A DNA stretch of 64,000 nucleotides from NCBI GenBank assembly GCA_964036045.1, contig OZ038395.1, forward strand, positions 10,062,288 to 10,126,287. The letters are read 5' to 3'. The notes beneath the pieces were generated by a model. That model worked only from the letters and a program-made list of their open reading frames with translations, was not told the origin of the DNA and made no database searches. Positions 23,099-34,414 of the stretch are shown piece by piece. Both the position numbers and the translations under genes were made by a program. Origin of the DNA: Eutreptiella sp. 'Long Island Sound 2002' (taxonomy: Eukaryota; Euglenozoa; Euglenophyceae; Eutreptiales; Eutreptiaceae). The first letter of the stretch is position 1; every line of letters begins with the position of its first letter.

Positions 23099-25018
23099 TT
23101 GACCCAGAATTTCAAACCCATCTTTCCCTACGTTTTTCAGCATGCCGATTCCACCCAAATCGATTCCCGGTCAAAACGGAAACTTTTTTGCGCGCCGCGC
23201 CGCGCGCGCGCCTGGGCAAAATCAGTTCTGGCCAGCCCAGCCCAGGGCCATTCCAGCCAAATCTGGGTATGTCACCAGGGGTACCCCAGTTTGACCCACA
23301 ATTTCAAACCCCTCTTTCCCTACGTTTTTCAGCATGCCGATTCCACCCAAATCGATTCCCGGTCAAAACGGAAACTTTTTTGCGCGCCGCGCCGCGCGCG
23401 CGCCTGGGCAAAATCAGTTCTGGCCAGCCCAGCCTAGGGCCATTCCAGCCAAATCTGGGTATGTCACCGGGGGTACCCCAGTTTGACCCAGAATTTCAAA
23501 CCCATCTTTCCCTACGTTTTTCAGCATGCCGATTCCACCCAAATCGATTCCCGGTCAAAACGGAAACTTTTTTACGCGCCGCGCCGCGCACGCGCCTGGG
23601 CAAAATCAGTTCTGGCCAGCCCAGCCTAGGGCCATTCCAGCCAAATCTGGGTATGTCACCGGGGGTACCCCAGTTTGACCCAGAATTTCAAACCCATCTT
23701 TCCCTACGTTTTTCAGCATGCCGATTCCACCCAAATCGATTCCCGGTCAAAACGGAAACTTTTTTGCGAGCCGCGCCGCGCGCGCGCCTGGGCAAAATCA
23801 GTTCTGGCCAGCCCAGCCCAGGGCCATTCCAGCCAAATCTGGGTATGTCACCGGGGGTACCCCAGTTTGACCCAGAATTTCAAACCCATCTTTCCCTACG
23901 TTTTTCAGCATGCCGATTCCACCCAAATCGATTCCCGGTCAAAACGGAAACTTTTTTGCGCGCCGCGCCGCGCGCGCGCCTGGGCAAAATCAGTTCTGGC
24001 CAGCCCAGCCTAGGGCCATTCCAGCCAAATCTGGGTATGTCACCGGGGGTACCCCAGTTTGACCCAGAATTTCAAACCCATCTTTCCCTACGTTTTTCAG
24101 CATGCCGATTCCACCCAAATCGATTCCCGGTCAAAACGGAAACTTTTTTGCGCGCCGCGCCGCCCGCGCGCCTGGGCAAAATCAGTTCTGGCCAGCCCAG
24201 CCTAGGGCCATTCCAGCCAAATCTGGGTATGTCACCGGGGGTACCCCAGTTTGACCCAGAATTTCAAACCCATCTTTCCCTACTATTTTCAGCATGCCGA
24301 TTCCACCCAAATCGATTCCCGGTCAAAACGGAAACTTTTTTACGCGCCGCGCCGCGCGCGCGCCTGGGCAAAATCAGTTCTGGCCAGCCCAGCCTAGGGC
24401 CATTCCAGCCAAATCTGGGTATGTCACCGGGGGTACCCCAGTTTGACCCAGAATTTCAAACCCATCTTTCCCTACGTTTTTCAGCATGCCGATTCCACCC
24501 AAATCGATTCCCGGTCAAAACGGAAACTTTTTTGCGCGCCGCGCCGCGCGCGCGCCTGGGCAAAATCAGTTCCGGCCAGCCCAGCCCAGGGCCATTCCAG
24601 CCAAATCTGGGTATGTCACCGGGGGTACCCCAGTTTGACCCAGAATTTCAAACCCATCTTTCCCTACGTTTTTCAGCATGCCGATTCCACCCAAATCGAT
24701 TCCCGGTCAAAAAGGAAACTTTTTTGCGCGCCGCGCCGCGCGCGCGCCTGGGCAAAATCAGTTCTGGCCAGCCCAGCCCAGGGCCATTCCAGCCAAATCT
24801 GGGTATGTCACCGGGGGTACCCCAGTTTGACCCAGAATTTCAAACCCCTCTTTCCCTACGTTTTTCAGCATGCCGATTCCACCCAAATTGATTCCCGGTC
24901 AAAACGGAAACTTTTTTGCGCGCCGCGCCGCGCGCGCGCCTGGGGAAAATCAGTTCTGCCCAGCCCAGCCTAGGGCCATTCCAGCCAAATCTGGGTATGT
25001 CACCGGGGGTACCCCAGT
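23099..25018 (+). repeat. 10-mer HOR (1,920 bp), copy 2 of 2
   Basis: Repeats all markers of copy 1 at +1,920. Private changes seen are GCGAGCCGCG (near 23766) and CTACTATTTTC (near 24282). With only a handful of differences visible over 1.9 kb, the duplication is recent on the scale of this array. After 25018 the CACCAGGGG marker does not reappear, so the tandem ends here. Confidence 0.9.
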
Positions 25019-25594
25019 TTGACCCAGAATTTCAAACCCATCTTTCCCTACGTTTTTCAGCATGCCGATTCCACCCAAATCGATTCCCGGTCAAAACGGA
25101 AACTTTTTTGCGCGCCGCGCCGCGCGCGCGCCTGGGCAAAATCAGTTCTGGCCAGCCCAGCCTAGGGCCATTCCAGCCAAATCTGGGTATGTCACCGGGG
25201 GTACCCCAGTTTGACCCAGAATTTCAAACCCATCTTTCCCTACGTTTTTCAGCATGCCGATTCCACCCAAATCGATTCCCGGTCAAAAAGGAAACTTTTT
25301 TGCGCGCCGCGCCGCGCGCGCGCCTCGGGAAAATCAGTTCTGCCCAGCCCAGCCTAGGGCCATTCCAGCCAAATCTGGGTATGTCACCGGGGGTACCCCA
25401 GTTTGACCCAGAATTTCAAACCCATCTTTCCCTACGTTTTTCAGCATGCCGATTCCACCCAAATCGATTCCCGGTCAAAACGGAAACTTTTTTGCGCGCC
25501 GCGCCGCGCGCGCGCCTGGGCAAAATCAGTTCTGGCCAGCCCAGCCTAGGGCCATTCCAGCCAAATCTGGGTATGTCACCGGGGGTACCCCAGT
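25019..25594 (+). repeat. Three transition monomers
   Basis: Near-standard units. The middle one has AAAAAGGAAAC (near 25286) and GCGCCTCGGGAAAATC with CTGCCCAG (near 25323). It combines the AAAAAGG change of the unit two monomers upstream of the preceding HOR boundary with the GGAAAATC/CTGCCC change of the next unit, so it may be a recombinant or a conversion product. Confidence 0.7.
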
Positions 25595-25685
25595 TTGACC
25601 CAGAATTTCAAACCCATCTTTCCCTACGTTTTTCAGCATGCCGATTCCACCCAAATCGATTCCCGGTCAAAACGGAAACTTTTTT

Positions 25686-25713
25686 GCGCGCCGCGCCGCG
25701 CCGCGCGCGCGCC
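25686..25713 (+). repeat. Expanded G/C box, +5 bp, second copy
   Basis: Identical to the 28-bp box at 17040-17067. A rare event present twice in the same variant order supports duplication of the whole segment and argues against two independent slippages. Confidence 0.95.
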
Positions 25714-28265
25714 TGGGCAAAATCAGTTCTGGCCAGCCCAGCCTAGGGCCATTCCAGCCAAATCTGGGTATGTCACCGGGGGTACCCCAGTTTGACCCAG
25801 AATTTCAAACCCATCTTTCCCTACGTTTTTCAGCATGCCGATTCCACCCAAATCGATTCCCGGTCAAAACGGAAACTTTTTTGCGCGCCGCGCCGCGCGC
25901 GCGCCTGGGCAAAATCAGTTCTGGCCAGCCCAGCCTAGGGCCATTCCAGCCAAATCTGGGTATGTCACCGGGGGTACCCCAGTTTGACCCAGAATTTCAA
26001 ACCCATCTTTCCCTACGTTTTTCAGCATGCCGATTCCACCCAAATCGATTCCCGGTCAAAACGGAAACTTTTTTGCGCGCCGCGCCGCGCGCGCGCCTGG
26101 GCAAAATCAGTTCTGGCCAGGCCAGCCTAGGGCCATTCCAGCCAAATCTGGGTATGTCACCGGGGGTACCCCAGTTTGACCCAGAATTTCAAACCCATCT
26201 TTCCCTACGTTTTTCAGCATGCCGATTCCACCCAAATCGATTCCCGGTCAAAACGGAAACTTTTTTGCGCGCCGCGCCGCGCGCGCGCCTGGGCAAAATC
26301 AGTTCTGGCCAGCCCAGCCTAGGGCCATTCCAGCCAAATCTGGGTATGTCACCGGGGGTACCCCAGTTTGACCCAGAATTTCAAACCCATCTTTCCCTAC
26401 GTTTTTCAGCATGCCGATTCCACCCAAATCGATTCCCGGTCAAAACGGAAACTTTTTTACGCGCCGCGCCGCGCGCGCGCCTGGACAAAATCAGTTCTGG
26501 CCAGCCCAGCCTAGGGCCATTCCAGCCAAATCTGGGTATGTCACCGGGGGTACCCCAGTTTGACCCAGAATTTCAAACCCATCTTTCCCTACGTTTTTCA
26601 GCATGCCGATTCCACCCAAATCGATTCCCGGTCAAAACGGAAACTTTTTTGCGCGCCGCGCCGCGCGCGCGCCTGGGCAAAATCAGTTCTGGCCAGCCCA
26701 GCCCAGGGCCATTCCAGCCAAATCTGGGTATGTCACCGGGGGTACCCCAGTTTGACCCAGAATTTCAAACCCCTCTTTCCCTACGTTTTTCAGCATGCCG
26801 ATTCCACCCAAATCGATTCCCGGTCAAAACGGAAACTTTTTTGCGCGCCGCGCCGCGCGCGCGCCTGGGCAAAATCAGTTCTGGCCAGCCCAGCCTAGGG
26901 CCATTCCAGCCAAATCTGGGTATGTCACCGGGGGTACCCCAGTTTGACCCAGAATTTCAAACCCATCTTTCCCTACGTTTTTCAGCATGCCGATTCCACC
27001 CAAATCGATTCCCGGTCAAAACGGAAACTTTTTTGCGCGCCGCGCCGCGCGCGCGCCTGGGCAAAACCAGTTCTGGCCAGCCCAGCCTAGGGCCATTCCA
27101 GCCAAATCTGGGTATGTCACCGGGGGTACCCCAGTTTGACCCAGAATTTCAAACCCCTCTTTCCCTACGTTTTTCAGCATGCCGATTCCACCCAAATTGA
27201 TTCCCGGTCAAAACGGAAACTTTTTTGCGTGCCGCGCCGCGCGCGCGCCTGGGCAAAATCAATTCTGGCCAGCCCAGCCTAGGGCCATTCCAGCCAAATC
27301 TGGGTATGTCACCGGGGGTACCCCAGTTTGACCCAGAATTTCAAACCGATCTTTCCCTACGTTTTTCAGCATGCCGATTCCACCCAAATCGATTCCCGGT
27401 CAAAACGGAAACTTTTTTGCGCGCCGCGCCCCCCGCGCGCCTGGGCAAAATCAGTTCTGGCCAGCCCAGCCTAGGGCCATTCCAGCCAAATCTGGGTATG
27501 TCACCGGGGGTACCCCAGTTTGACCCAGAATTTCAAACCCCTCTTTCCCTACGTTTTTCAGCATGCCGATTCCACCCAAATCGATTCCCGGTCAAAATGG
27601 AAACTTTTTTGTGCGCCGCGCCGCGCACGCGCCTGGGCAAAATCAGTTCTGGCCAGGCCAGCCCAGGGCCATTCCAGCCAAATCTGGGTATGTCACCGGG
27701 GGTACCCCAGTTTGACCCACAATTTCAAACCCATCTTTCCCTACGTTTTTCAGCATGCCGATTCCACCCAAATCGATTCCCGGTCAAAACGGAAACTTTT
27801 TTGCGGGCCGCGCCGCGCGCGCGCCTGGGCAAAATCAGTTCTGGCCAGCCCAGCCTAGGGCCATTCCAGCCAAATCTGGGTATGTCACCGGGGGTACCCC
27901 AGTTTGACCCAGAATTTCAAACCCATCTTTCCCTACGTTTTTCAGCATGCCGATTCCACCCAAATCGATTCCCGGTCAAAACGGAAACTTTTTTGCGCGC
28001 CGCGCCGCGCGCGCGCCTGGGCAAAATCAGTTCCGGCCAGCCCAGCCCAGGGCCATTCCAGCCAAATCTGGGTATGTCACCGGGGGTACCCCAGTTTGAC
28101 CCACAATTTCAAACCCATCTTTCCCTACGTTTTTCAGCATGCCGATTCCACCCAAATCGATTCCCGGTCAAAACGGAAACTTTTTTGCGCGCCGCGCCGC
28201 GCGCGCGCCTGGGCAAAATCAGTTCTGGACAGCCCAGCCTAGGGCCATTCCAGCCAAATCTGGGT

Positions 28266-28456
28266 ATGTCACCGGGGGTACCCCAGTTTGACCCAGAATT
28301 TCAAACCCGTCTTTCCCTACGTTTTTCAGCATGCCGATTCGACCCAAATCGATTCCCGGTCAAAACGGAAACTTTTTTGCGCGCCGCGCCGCGCGCGCGC
28401 CTGGGCAAAATCAGTCTGGCCAGCCCAGCCCAGGGCCATTCCAGCCAAATCTGGGT
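28266..28456 (+). repeat. 191-bp lineage monomer, copy 2 of 4
   Basis: Carries linked GATTCGACCC and CAGTCTGG, as at 19812-20002. The minus-one shift returns the array phase to +10 relative to the left end. Confidence 0.93.
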
Positions 28457-28643
28457 ATGTCACCGGGGGTACCCCAGTTTGACCCAGAATTTCAAACCCA
28501 TCTTTCCCTACGTTTTTCAGCATGCCGATTCCACCCAAATCGATTCCCGGTCAAAACGGAAACTTTTTTGCGCGCCGCGCGGCGCGCGCGCCTGGGCAAA
28601 ATCAGTTCTGGCCAGCCCAGCCTAAGGCCATTTCAGCCAAATC

Positions 28644-29794
28644 TTGGTATGTCACCGGGGGTACCCCAGTTTGACCCAGAATTTCAAACCCATCTTTCCC
28701 TACGTTTTTCAGCATGCCGATTCCACCCAAATCGATTCCCGGTCAAAACGAAAACTTTTTTGCGCGCCGCGCCGCGCGCGCGCCTGGGCAAAATCAGTTT
28801 TAGCCAGCCCAGCCCAGGGCCATTCCAGCCAAATCTGGGTATGTCACCGGGGGTACCCCAGTTTGACCCAGAATTTCAAACCCATCTTTCCCTACGTTTT
28901 TCAGCATGCCGATTCCACCCAAATCGATTCCCGGTCAAAACGGAAACTTTTTTGCGGGCCGCGCCGCGCGCGCGCCTGGGCAAAATCAGTTCTGGCCAGC
29001 CCAGCCTAGGGCCATTCCAGCCAAATCTGGGTATGTCACCGGGGGTACCCCAGTTTGACCCAGAATTTCAAACCCATCTTTCCCTACGTTTTTCAGCATG
29101 CCGATTCCACCCAAATCGATTCCCGGTCAAAACGGAAACTTTTTTGGGCGCCGCGCCGCGCGCGCGCCTGGGCAAAATCAGTTCCGGCCAGCCCAGCCCA
29201 GGGCCATTCCAGCCAAATCTGGGTATGTCACCGGGGGTACCCCAGTTTGACCCACAATTTCAAACCCATCTTTCCCTACGTTTTTCAGCATGCCGATTCC
29301 ACCCAAATCGATTCCCGGTCAAAACGGAAACTTTTTTGCGCGCCGCGCCGCGCGCGCGCCTGGGCAAAATCAGTTCTGGACAGCCCAGCCTAGGGCCATT
29401 CCAGCCAAATCTGGGTATGTCACCGGGGGTACCCCAGTTTGACCCAGAATTTCAAACCCGTCTTTCCCTACGTTTTTCAGCATGCCGATTCGACCCAAAT
29501 CGATTCCCGGTCAAAACGGAAACTTTTTTGCGCGCCGCGCCGCGCGCGCGCCTGGGCAAAATCAGTCTGGCCAGCCCAGCCCAGGGCCATTCCAGCCAAA
29601 TCTGGGTATGTCACCGGGGGTACCCCAGTTTGACCCAGAATTTCAAACCCATCTTTCCCTACGTTTTTCAGCATGCCGATTCCACCCAAATCGATTCCCG
29701 GTCAAAACGGAAACTTTTTTGCGCGCCGCGCCGCGCGCGCGCCTGGGCAAAATCAGTTCTGGCCAGCCCAGCCTAAGGCCATTTCAGCCAAATC
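28644..29794 (+). repeat. Tandem 6-mer duplication (1,151 bp)
   Basis: GCGGGCC (near 28956), AGTTCCGGCC (near 29182), CTGGACAGCC (near 29377), GATTCGACCC (29487), CAGTCTGG (29563) and the closing CCTAAGGCC marker repeat those of 27.8-28.6 kb at 1,151-1,152 bp. The first monomer differs from its counterpart, carrying CGAAAAC (28737) and CAGTTTTAGCC (near 28796), so the match covers about five of the six units. Confidence 0.82.
29417..29607 (+). repeat. 191-bp lineage monomer, copy 3 of 4
   Basis: Same linked GATTCGACCC and missing-T pair, 1,151 bp after copy 2, as expected from the 6-mer duplication. Confidence 0.93.
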
Positions 29795-31714
29795 TTGGTA
29801 TGTCACCGGGGGTACCCCAGTTTGACCCAGAATTTCAAACCCATCTTTCCCTACGTTTTTCAGCATGCCGATTCCACCCAAATCGATTCCCGGTCAAAAC
29901 GAAAACTTTTTTGCGCGCCGCGCCGCGCGCGCGCCTGGGCAAAATCAGTTTTAGCCAGCCCAGCCCAGGGCCATTCCAGCCAAATCTGGGTATGTCACCG
30001 GGGGTACCCCAGTTTGACCCAGAATTTCAAACCCATCTTTCCCTACGTTTTTCAGCATGCCGATTCCACCCAAATCGATTCCCGGTCAAAACGGAAACTT
30101 TTTTTGCGCGCCGCGCCGCGCGCGCGCCTGGACAAAATCAGTTCTGGCCAGCCCAGCCTAGGGCCATTCCAGCCAAATCTGGGTATGTCACCGGGGGCAC
30201 CCCAGTTTGACCCACAATTTCAAACCCATCTTTCCCTACGTTTTTCAGCATGCCAATTCCACCCAAATCGATTCCCGGTCAAAACGGAAACTTTTTTGTG
30301 CGCCGCGCCGCGCGCGCGCCTGGGCAAAATCAGTTCTGGCCAGGCCAGCCCAGGGCCATTCCAGCCAAATCTGGGTATGTCACCGGGGGTACCCCAGTTT
30401 GACCCAGAATTTCAAACCCATCTTTCCCTACGTTTTTCAGCATGCCGATTCCACCCAAATCGATTCCCGGTCAAAACGGAAACTTTTTTGCGCGCCGCGC
30501 CGCGCGCGCGCCTGGCCAAAATCAGTTCTGGCCAGCCCAGCCTAGGGCCATTCCAGCCAAATCTGGGTATGTCACCGGGGGTACCCCAGTTTGACCCAGA
30601 ATTTCAAACCCATCTTTCCCTACGTTTTTCAGCATGCCGATTCCACCCAAATCGATTCCCGGTCAAAACGGAAACTTTTTTGCGCGCCGCGCCGCGCGCG
30701 CGCCTGGGCAAAATCAGTTCTGGCGAGCCCAGCCCAGGGCCATTCCAGCCAAATCTGGGTATGTCACCGGGGGTACCCCAGTTTGACCCACAATTTCAAA
30801 CCCATCTTTCCCTACGTTTTTCAGCATGCCGATTCCACCCAAATCGATTCCCGGTCAAAACGGAAACTTTTTTGCGCGCCGCGCCGCGCGCGCGCCTGGG
30901 CAAAATCAGTTCTGGCCAGCCCAGCCCAGGGCCATTCCAGCCAAATCTGGGTATGTCACCGGGGGTACCCCAGTTTGACCCAGAATTTCAAACCCATCTT
31001 TCCCTACGTTTTTCAGCATGCCGATTCCACCCAAATCGATTCCCGGTCAAAACGGAAACTTTTTTGCGCGCCGCGCCGCGCGCGCGCCTGGGCAAAATCA
31101 GTTCTGGCCAGCCCAGCCTAAGGCCATTTCAGCCAAATCTTGGTATGTCACCGGGGGTACCCCAGTTTGACCCAGAATTTCAAACCCATCTTTCCCTACG
31201 TTTTTCAGCATGCCGATTCCACCCAAATCGATTCCCGGTCAAAACGAAAAGTTTTTTGCGCGCCGCGCCGCGCGCGCGCCTGGGCAAAATCAGTTTTAGC
31301 CAGCCCAGCCCAGGGCCATTCCAGCCAAATCTGGGTATGTCACCGGGGGTACCCCAGTTTGACCCACAATTTCAAACCCGTCTTTCCCTACGTTTTTCAG
31401 CATGCCGATTCGACCCAAATCGATTCCCGTTGAAAACGGAAACTTTTTTGCGCGCCGCGTCGCGCGCGCGCCTGGGCAAAATCAGTCTGGCCAGCCCAGC
31501 CCAGGGCCATTCCAGCCAAATCTGGGTATGTCACCGGGGGTACCCCAGTTTGACCCAGAATTTCAAACCCATCTTTCCCTACGTTTTTCAGCATGCCGAT
31601 TCCACCCAAATCGATTCCCGGTCAAAACGGAAACTTTTTTGCGCGCCGCGCCGCGCGCGCGCCTGGGCAAAATCAGTTCTGGCCAGCCCAGCCTAAGGCC
31701 ATTTCAGCCAAATC
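29795..31714 (+). repeat. 10-mer block (1,920 bp) shared with the next segment
   Basis: Opens with the CTTGGTATG marker monomer, then CGAAAAC (29888), T7 (30099), GGGGCACCCC (near 30194), GCCAATTCC (near 30252), TTTGTGCGCC, CAGGCCAGCC, CTGGCCAAAATC (near 30512) and GGCGAGCCC (near 30722). These recur 1,920 bp later as far as about 32.9 kb. The end (31.1-31.7 kb) has an inserted pair with CGAAAAG (31233), a private GCGTCGCGCG (near 31457) and the fourth 191-bp unit. Confidence 0.8.
31337..31527 (+). repeat. 191-bp lineage monomer, copy 4 of 4, chimeric
   Basis: Has GATTCGACCC and the missing T, but also CACAATTTC and CCGTTGAAAACGG, which the other three copies lack. The CACAATTTC variant and the CCGTTGAAAACGG variant are both common in other monomer lineages, the second mainly to the right of 44 kb. 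This looks like patch conversion of a lineage monomer. Confidence 0.85.
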
Positions 31715-32872
31715 TTGGTATGTCACCGGGGGTACCCCAGTTTGACCCAGAATTTCAAACCCATCTTTCCCTACGTTTTTCAGCATGCCGATTCCACCCA
31801 AATCGATTCCCGGTCAAAACGAAAACTTTTTTGCGCGCCGCGCCGCGCGCGCGCCTGGGCAAAATCAGTTTTAGCCAGCCCAGCCCAGGGCCATTCCAGC
31901 CAAATCTGGGTATGTCACCGGGGGTACCCCAGTTTGACCCAGAATTTCAAACCCATCTTTCCCTACGTTTTTCAGCATGCCGATTCCACCCGAATCGATT
32001 CCCGGTCAAAACGGAAACTTTTTTTGCGCGCCGCGCCGCGCGCGCGCCTGGGCAAAATCAGTTCTGGCCAGCCCAGCCTAGGGCCATTCCAGCCTAATCT
32101 GGGTATGTCACCGGGGGCACCCCAGTTTGACCCACAATTTCAAACCCATCTTTCCCTACGTTTTTCAGCATGCCAATTCCACCCAAATCGATTCCCGGTC
32201 AAAACGGAAAATTTTTTGTGCGCCGCGCCGCGCGCGCGCCTGGGCAAAATCAGTTCTGGCCAGGCCAGCCCAGGGCCATTCCAGCCAAATCTGGGTATGT
32301 CACCGGGGGTACCCCAGTTTGACCCAGAATTTCAAACCCATCTTTCCCTACGTTTTTCAGCATGCCGATTCCACCCAAATCGATTCCCGGTCAAAACGGA
32401 AACTTTTTTGCGCGCCGCGCCGCGCGCGCGCCTGGCCAAAATCAGTTCTGGCCAGCCCAGCCTAGGGCCATTCCAGCCAAATCTGGGTATGTCACCGGGG
32501 GTACCCCAGTTTGACCCAGAATTTCAAACCCATCTTTCCCTACGTTTTTCAGCATGCCGATTCCACCCAAATCGATTCCCGGTCAAAACGGAAACTTTTT
32601 TGCGCGCCGCGCCGCGCGCGCGCCTGGGCAAAATCAGTTCTGGCGAGCCCAGCCCAGGGCCATTCCAGCCAAATCTGGGTATGTCACCGGGGGTACCCCA
32701 GTTTGACCCACAATTTCAAACCCATCTTTCCCTACGTTTTTCAGCATGCCGATTCCACCCAAATCGATTCCCGGTCAAAACGGAAACTTTTTTGCGCGCC
32801 GCGCCGCGCGCGCGCCTGGGCAAAATCAGTTCTGGCCAGCCCAGCCCAGGGCCATTCCAGCCAAATCTGGGT
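31715..32872 (+). repeat. Second copy of the T7/GGGGCACCCC block
   Basis: Repeats 29795-30952 at +1,920: CGAAAAC (31808), T7 (32019), GGGGCACCCC (near 32114), GCCAATTCC (near 32172), CAGGCCAGCC, CTGGCCAAAATC and GGCGAGCCC (near 32642). Private changes are CACCCGAATCG near 31988, AGCCTAATC near 32091 and GGAAAATTTTTTG near 32206. A third, more distant copy lies at about 34.4-35.6 kb (offset 2,695 bp). Confidence 0.82.
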
Positions 32873-33066
32873 ATGTCACCGGGGGTACCCCAGTTTGACC
32901 CAGAATTTCAAACCCATCTTTCCCTACGTTTTTCAGCATGCCGATTCCACCGAAAATCGCTTCCCGGTCAAAACAGAAAAATTTTTTGCGCGCCGCGCCG
33001 CGCGCGCGCCTGGGCAAAATCAGTTCTGGCCAGCCCAGCCCAGGGCCATTCCAGCCAAATCTGGGT
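32873..33066 (+). repeat. 194-bp lineage monomer, copy 1 of 5
   Basis: The unit has CACCGAAAATCGCTTCCC and ACAGAAAAATTTTTTG in place of the consensus, two single-base insertions in A runs that make it 194 bp. Related 194-bp units occur at 33643, 34221, 35568 and 36914. This one and 33643 share CGCTTCCC and ACAGAAAAA; the others have CGATTCCC with ATAAAAA or ATAAAAC. Confidence 0.93.
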
Positions 33067-34220
33067 ATGTCACCGGGGGTACCCCAGTTTGACCCACAAT
33101 TTCAAACCCATCTTTCCCTACGTTTTTCAGCATGCCGATTCCACCCAAATCGATTCCCGGTCAAAACGGAAACTTTTTTGCGCGCCGCGCCGCGCGCGCG
33201 CCTGGCCAAAATCAGTTCTGGCGAGCCCAGCCCAGGGCCATTCCAGCCAAATCTGGGTATGTCACCGGGGGTACCCCAGTTTGACCCACAATTTCAAACC
33301 CATCTTTCCCTACGTTTTTCAGCATGCCGATTCCACCCAAATCGATTCCCGGTCAAAACGGAAACTTTTTTGCGCGCCGCGCCGCGCGCGCGCCTGGGCA
33401 AAATCAGTTCTGGCCAGCCCAGCCCAGGGCCATTCCAGCCAAATCTGGGTATGTCACCGGGGGTACCCCAGTTTGACCCAGAATTTCAAACCCATCTTTC
33501 CCTACGTTTTTCAGCATGCCGATTCCACCCAAATCGATTCCCGGTCAAAACGGAAACTTTTTTGCGCGCCGCGCCGCGCGCGCGCCTGGGCAAAATCAGT
33601 TCTGGCCAGCCCAGCCCAGGGCCATTCCAGCCAAATCTGGGTATGTCACCGGGGGTACCCCAGTTTGACCCAGAATTTCAAACCCATCTTTCCCTACGTT
33701 TTTCAGCATGCCGACTCCACCGAAAATCGCTTCCCGGTCAAAACAGAAAAATTTTTTGCGCGCCGCGCCGCACGCGCGCCTGGGCAAAATCAGTTCTGGC
33801 CAGCCCAGCCCAGGGCCATTCCAGCCAAATCTGGGTATGTCACCGGGGGTACCCCAGTTTGACCCACAATTTCAAACCCATCTTTCCCTACGTTTTTCAG
33901 CATGGCTATTCCACCCAAATCGATTCCCGGTCAAAACGGAAACTTTTTTGCGCGCCGCGCCGCGCGCGCGCCTGGCCAAAATCAGTTCTGGCGAGCCCAG
34001 CCCAGGGCCATTCCAGCCAAATCTGGGTATGTCACCGGGGGTACCCCAGTTTGACCCACAATTTCAAACCCATCTTTCCCTACGTTTTTCAGCATGCCGA
34101 TTCCACCCAAATCGATTCCCGGTCAAAACGGAAACTTTTTTGCGCGCCGCGCCGCGCGCGCGCCTGGGCAAAATCAGTTCTGGCCAGCCCAGCCCAGGGC
34201 CATTCCAGCCAAATCTGGGT
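33067..34220 (+). repeat. 4-mer duplication (770 bp) around 194-bp monomers
   Basis: The group 32.94-33.71 kb (194-bp unit, CTGGCCAAAATC/GGCGAGCCC unit, two others) repeats at +770 from 33.71 kb. The second copy lacks one unit, and the next 194-bp monomer follows 578 bp later. A private CAGCATGGCTATTCC is seen near 33898. The 194-bp unit at 33643-33836 is inside this stretch. Confidence 0.82.
33643..33836 (+). repeat. 194-bp lineage monomer, copy 2 of 5
   Basis: Same double insertion as 32873-33066, 770 bp later, plus private GCCGACTCC (near 33711) and GCCGCACGCG (near 33767). Confidence 0.93.
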
Positions 34221-34414
34221 ATGTCACCGGGGGTACCCCAGTTTGACCCAGAATTTCAAACCCATCTTTCCCTACGTTTTTCAGCATGCCGATTCCACCG
34301 AAAATCGATTCCCGGTCAAAAAATAAAAATTTTTTGCGCGCCGCGCCGCGCGCGCGCCTGGGCAAAATCAGTTCTGGCCAGCCCAGCCCAGGGCCATTCC
34401 AGCCAAATCTGGGT
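34221..34414 (+). repeat. 194-bp lineage monomer, copy 3 of 5
   Basis: CACCGAAAATCGATTCCC and AAAAAATAAAAATTTTTTG. It keeps the ancestral CGATTCCC, so it is a sister form of the first two. Confidence 0.92.

Larger units (their letters stand above)
25595..28643 (+). repeat. Long-range duplicated segment, copy B (3,049 bp)
   Basis: Counterpart of 16949-20189 with the same order of rare variants: 5-bp expansion (25686), AAAACCAGTT (27063), TTGCGTGCC, ATCAATTCTGG (27258), AAACCGATC (near 27344), GCGCCCCCCGCG (near 27424), GCGGGCC, AGTTCCGGCC, GATTCGACCC (28336) and CAGTCTGG (28412). It is one monomer shorter, the difference lying between 25.7 and 27.06 kb. Some changes differ from copy A: GGTCAAAATGG near 27591, CAGGCCAGCC near 27655, CTGGACAGCC near 28226. 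Confidence 0.88.
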
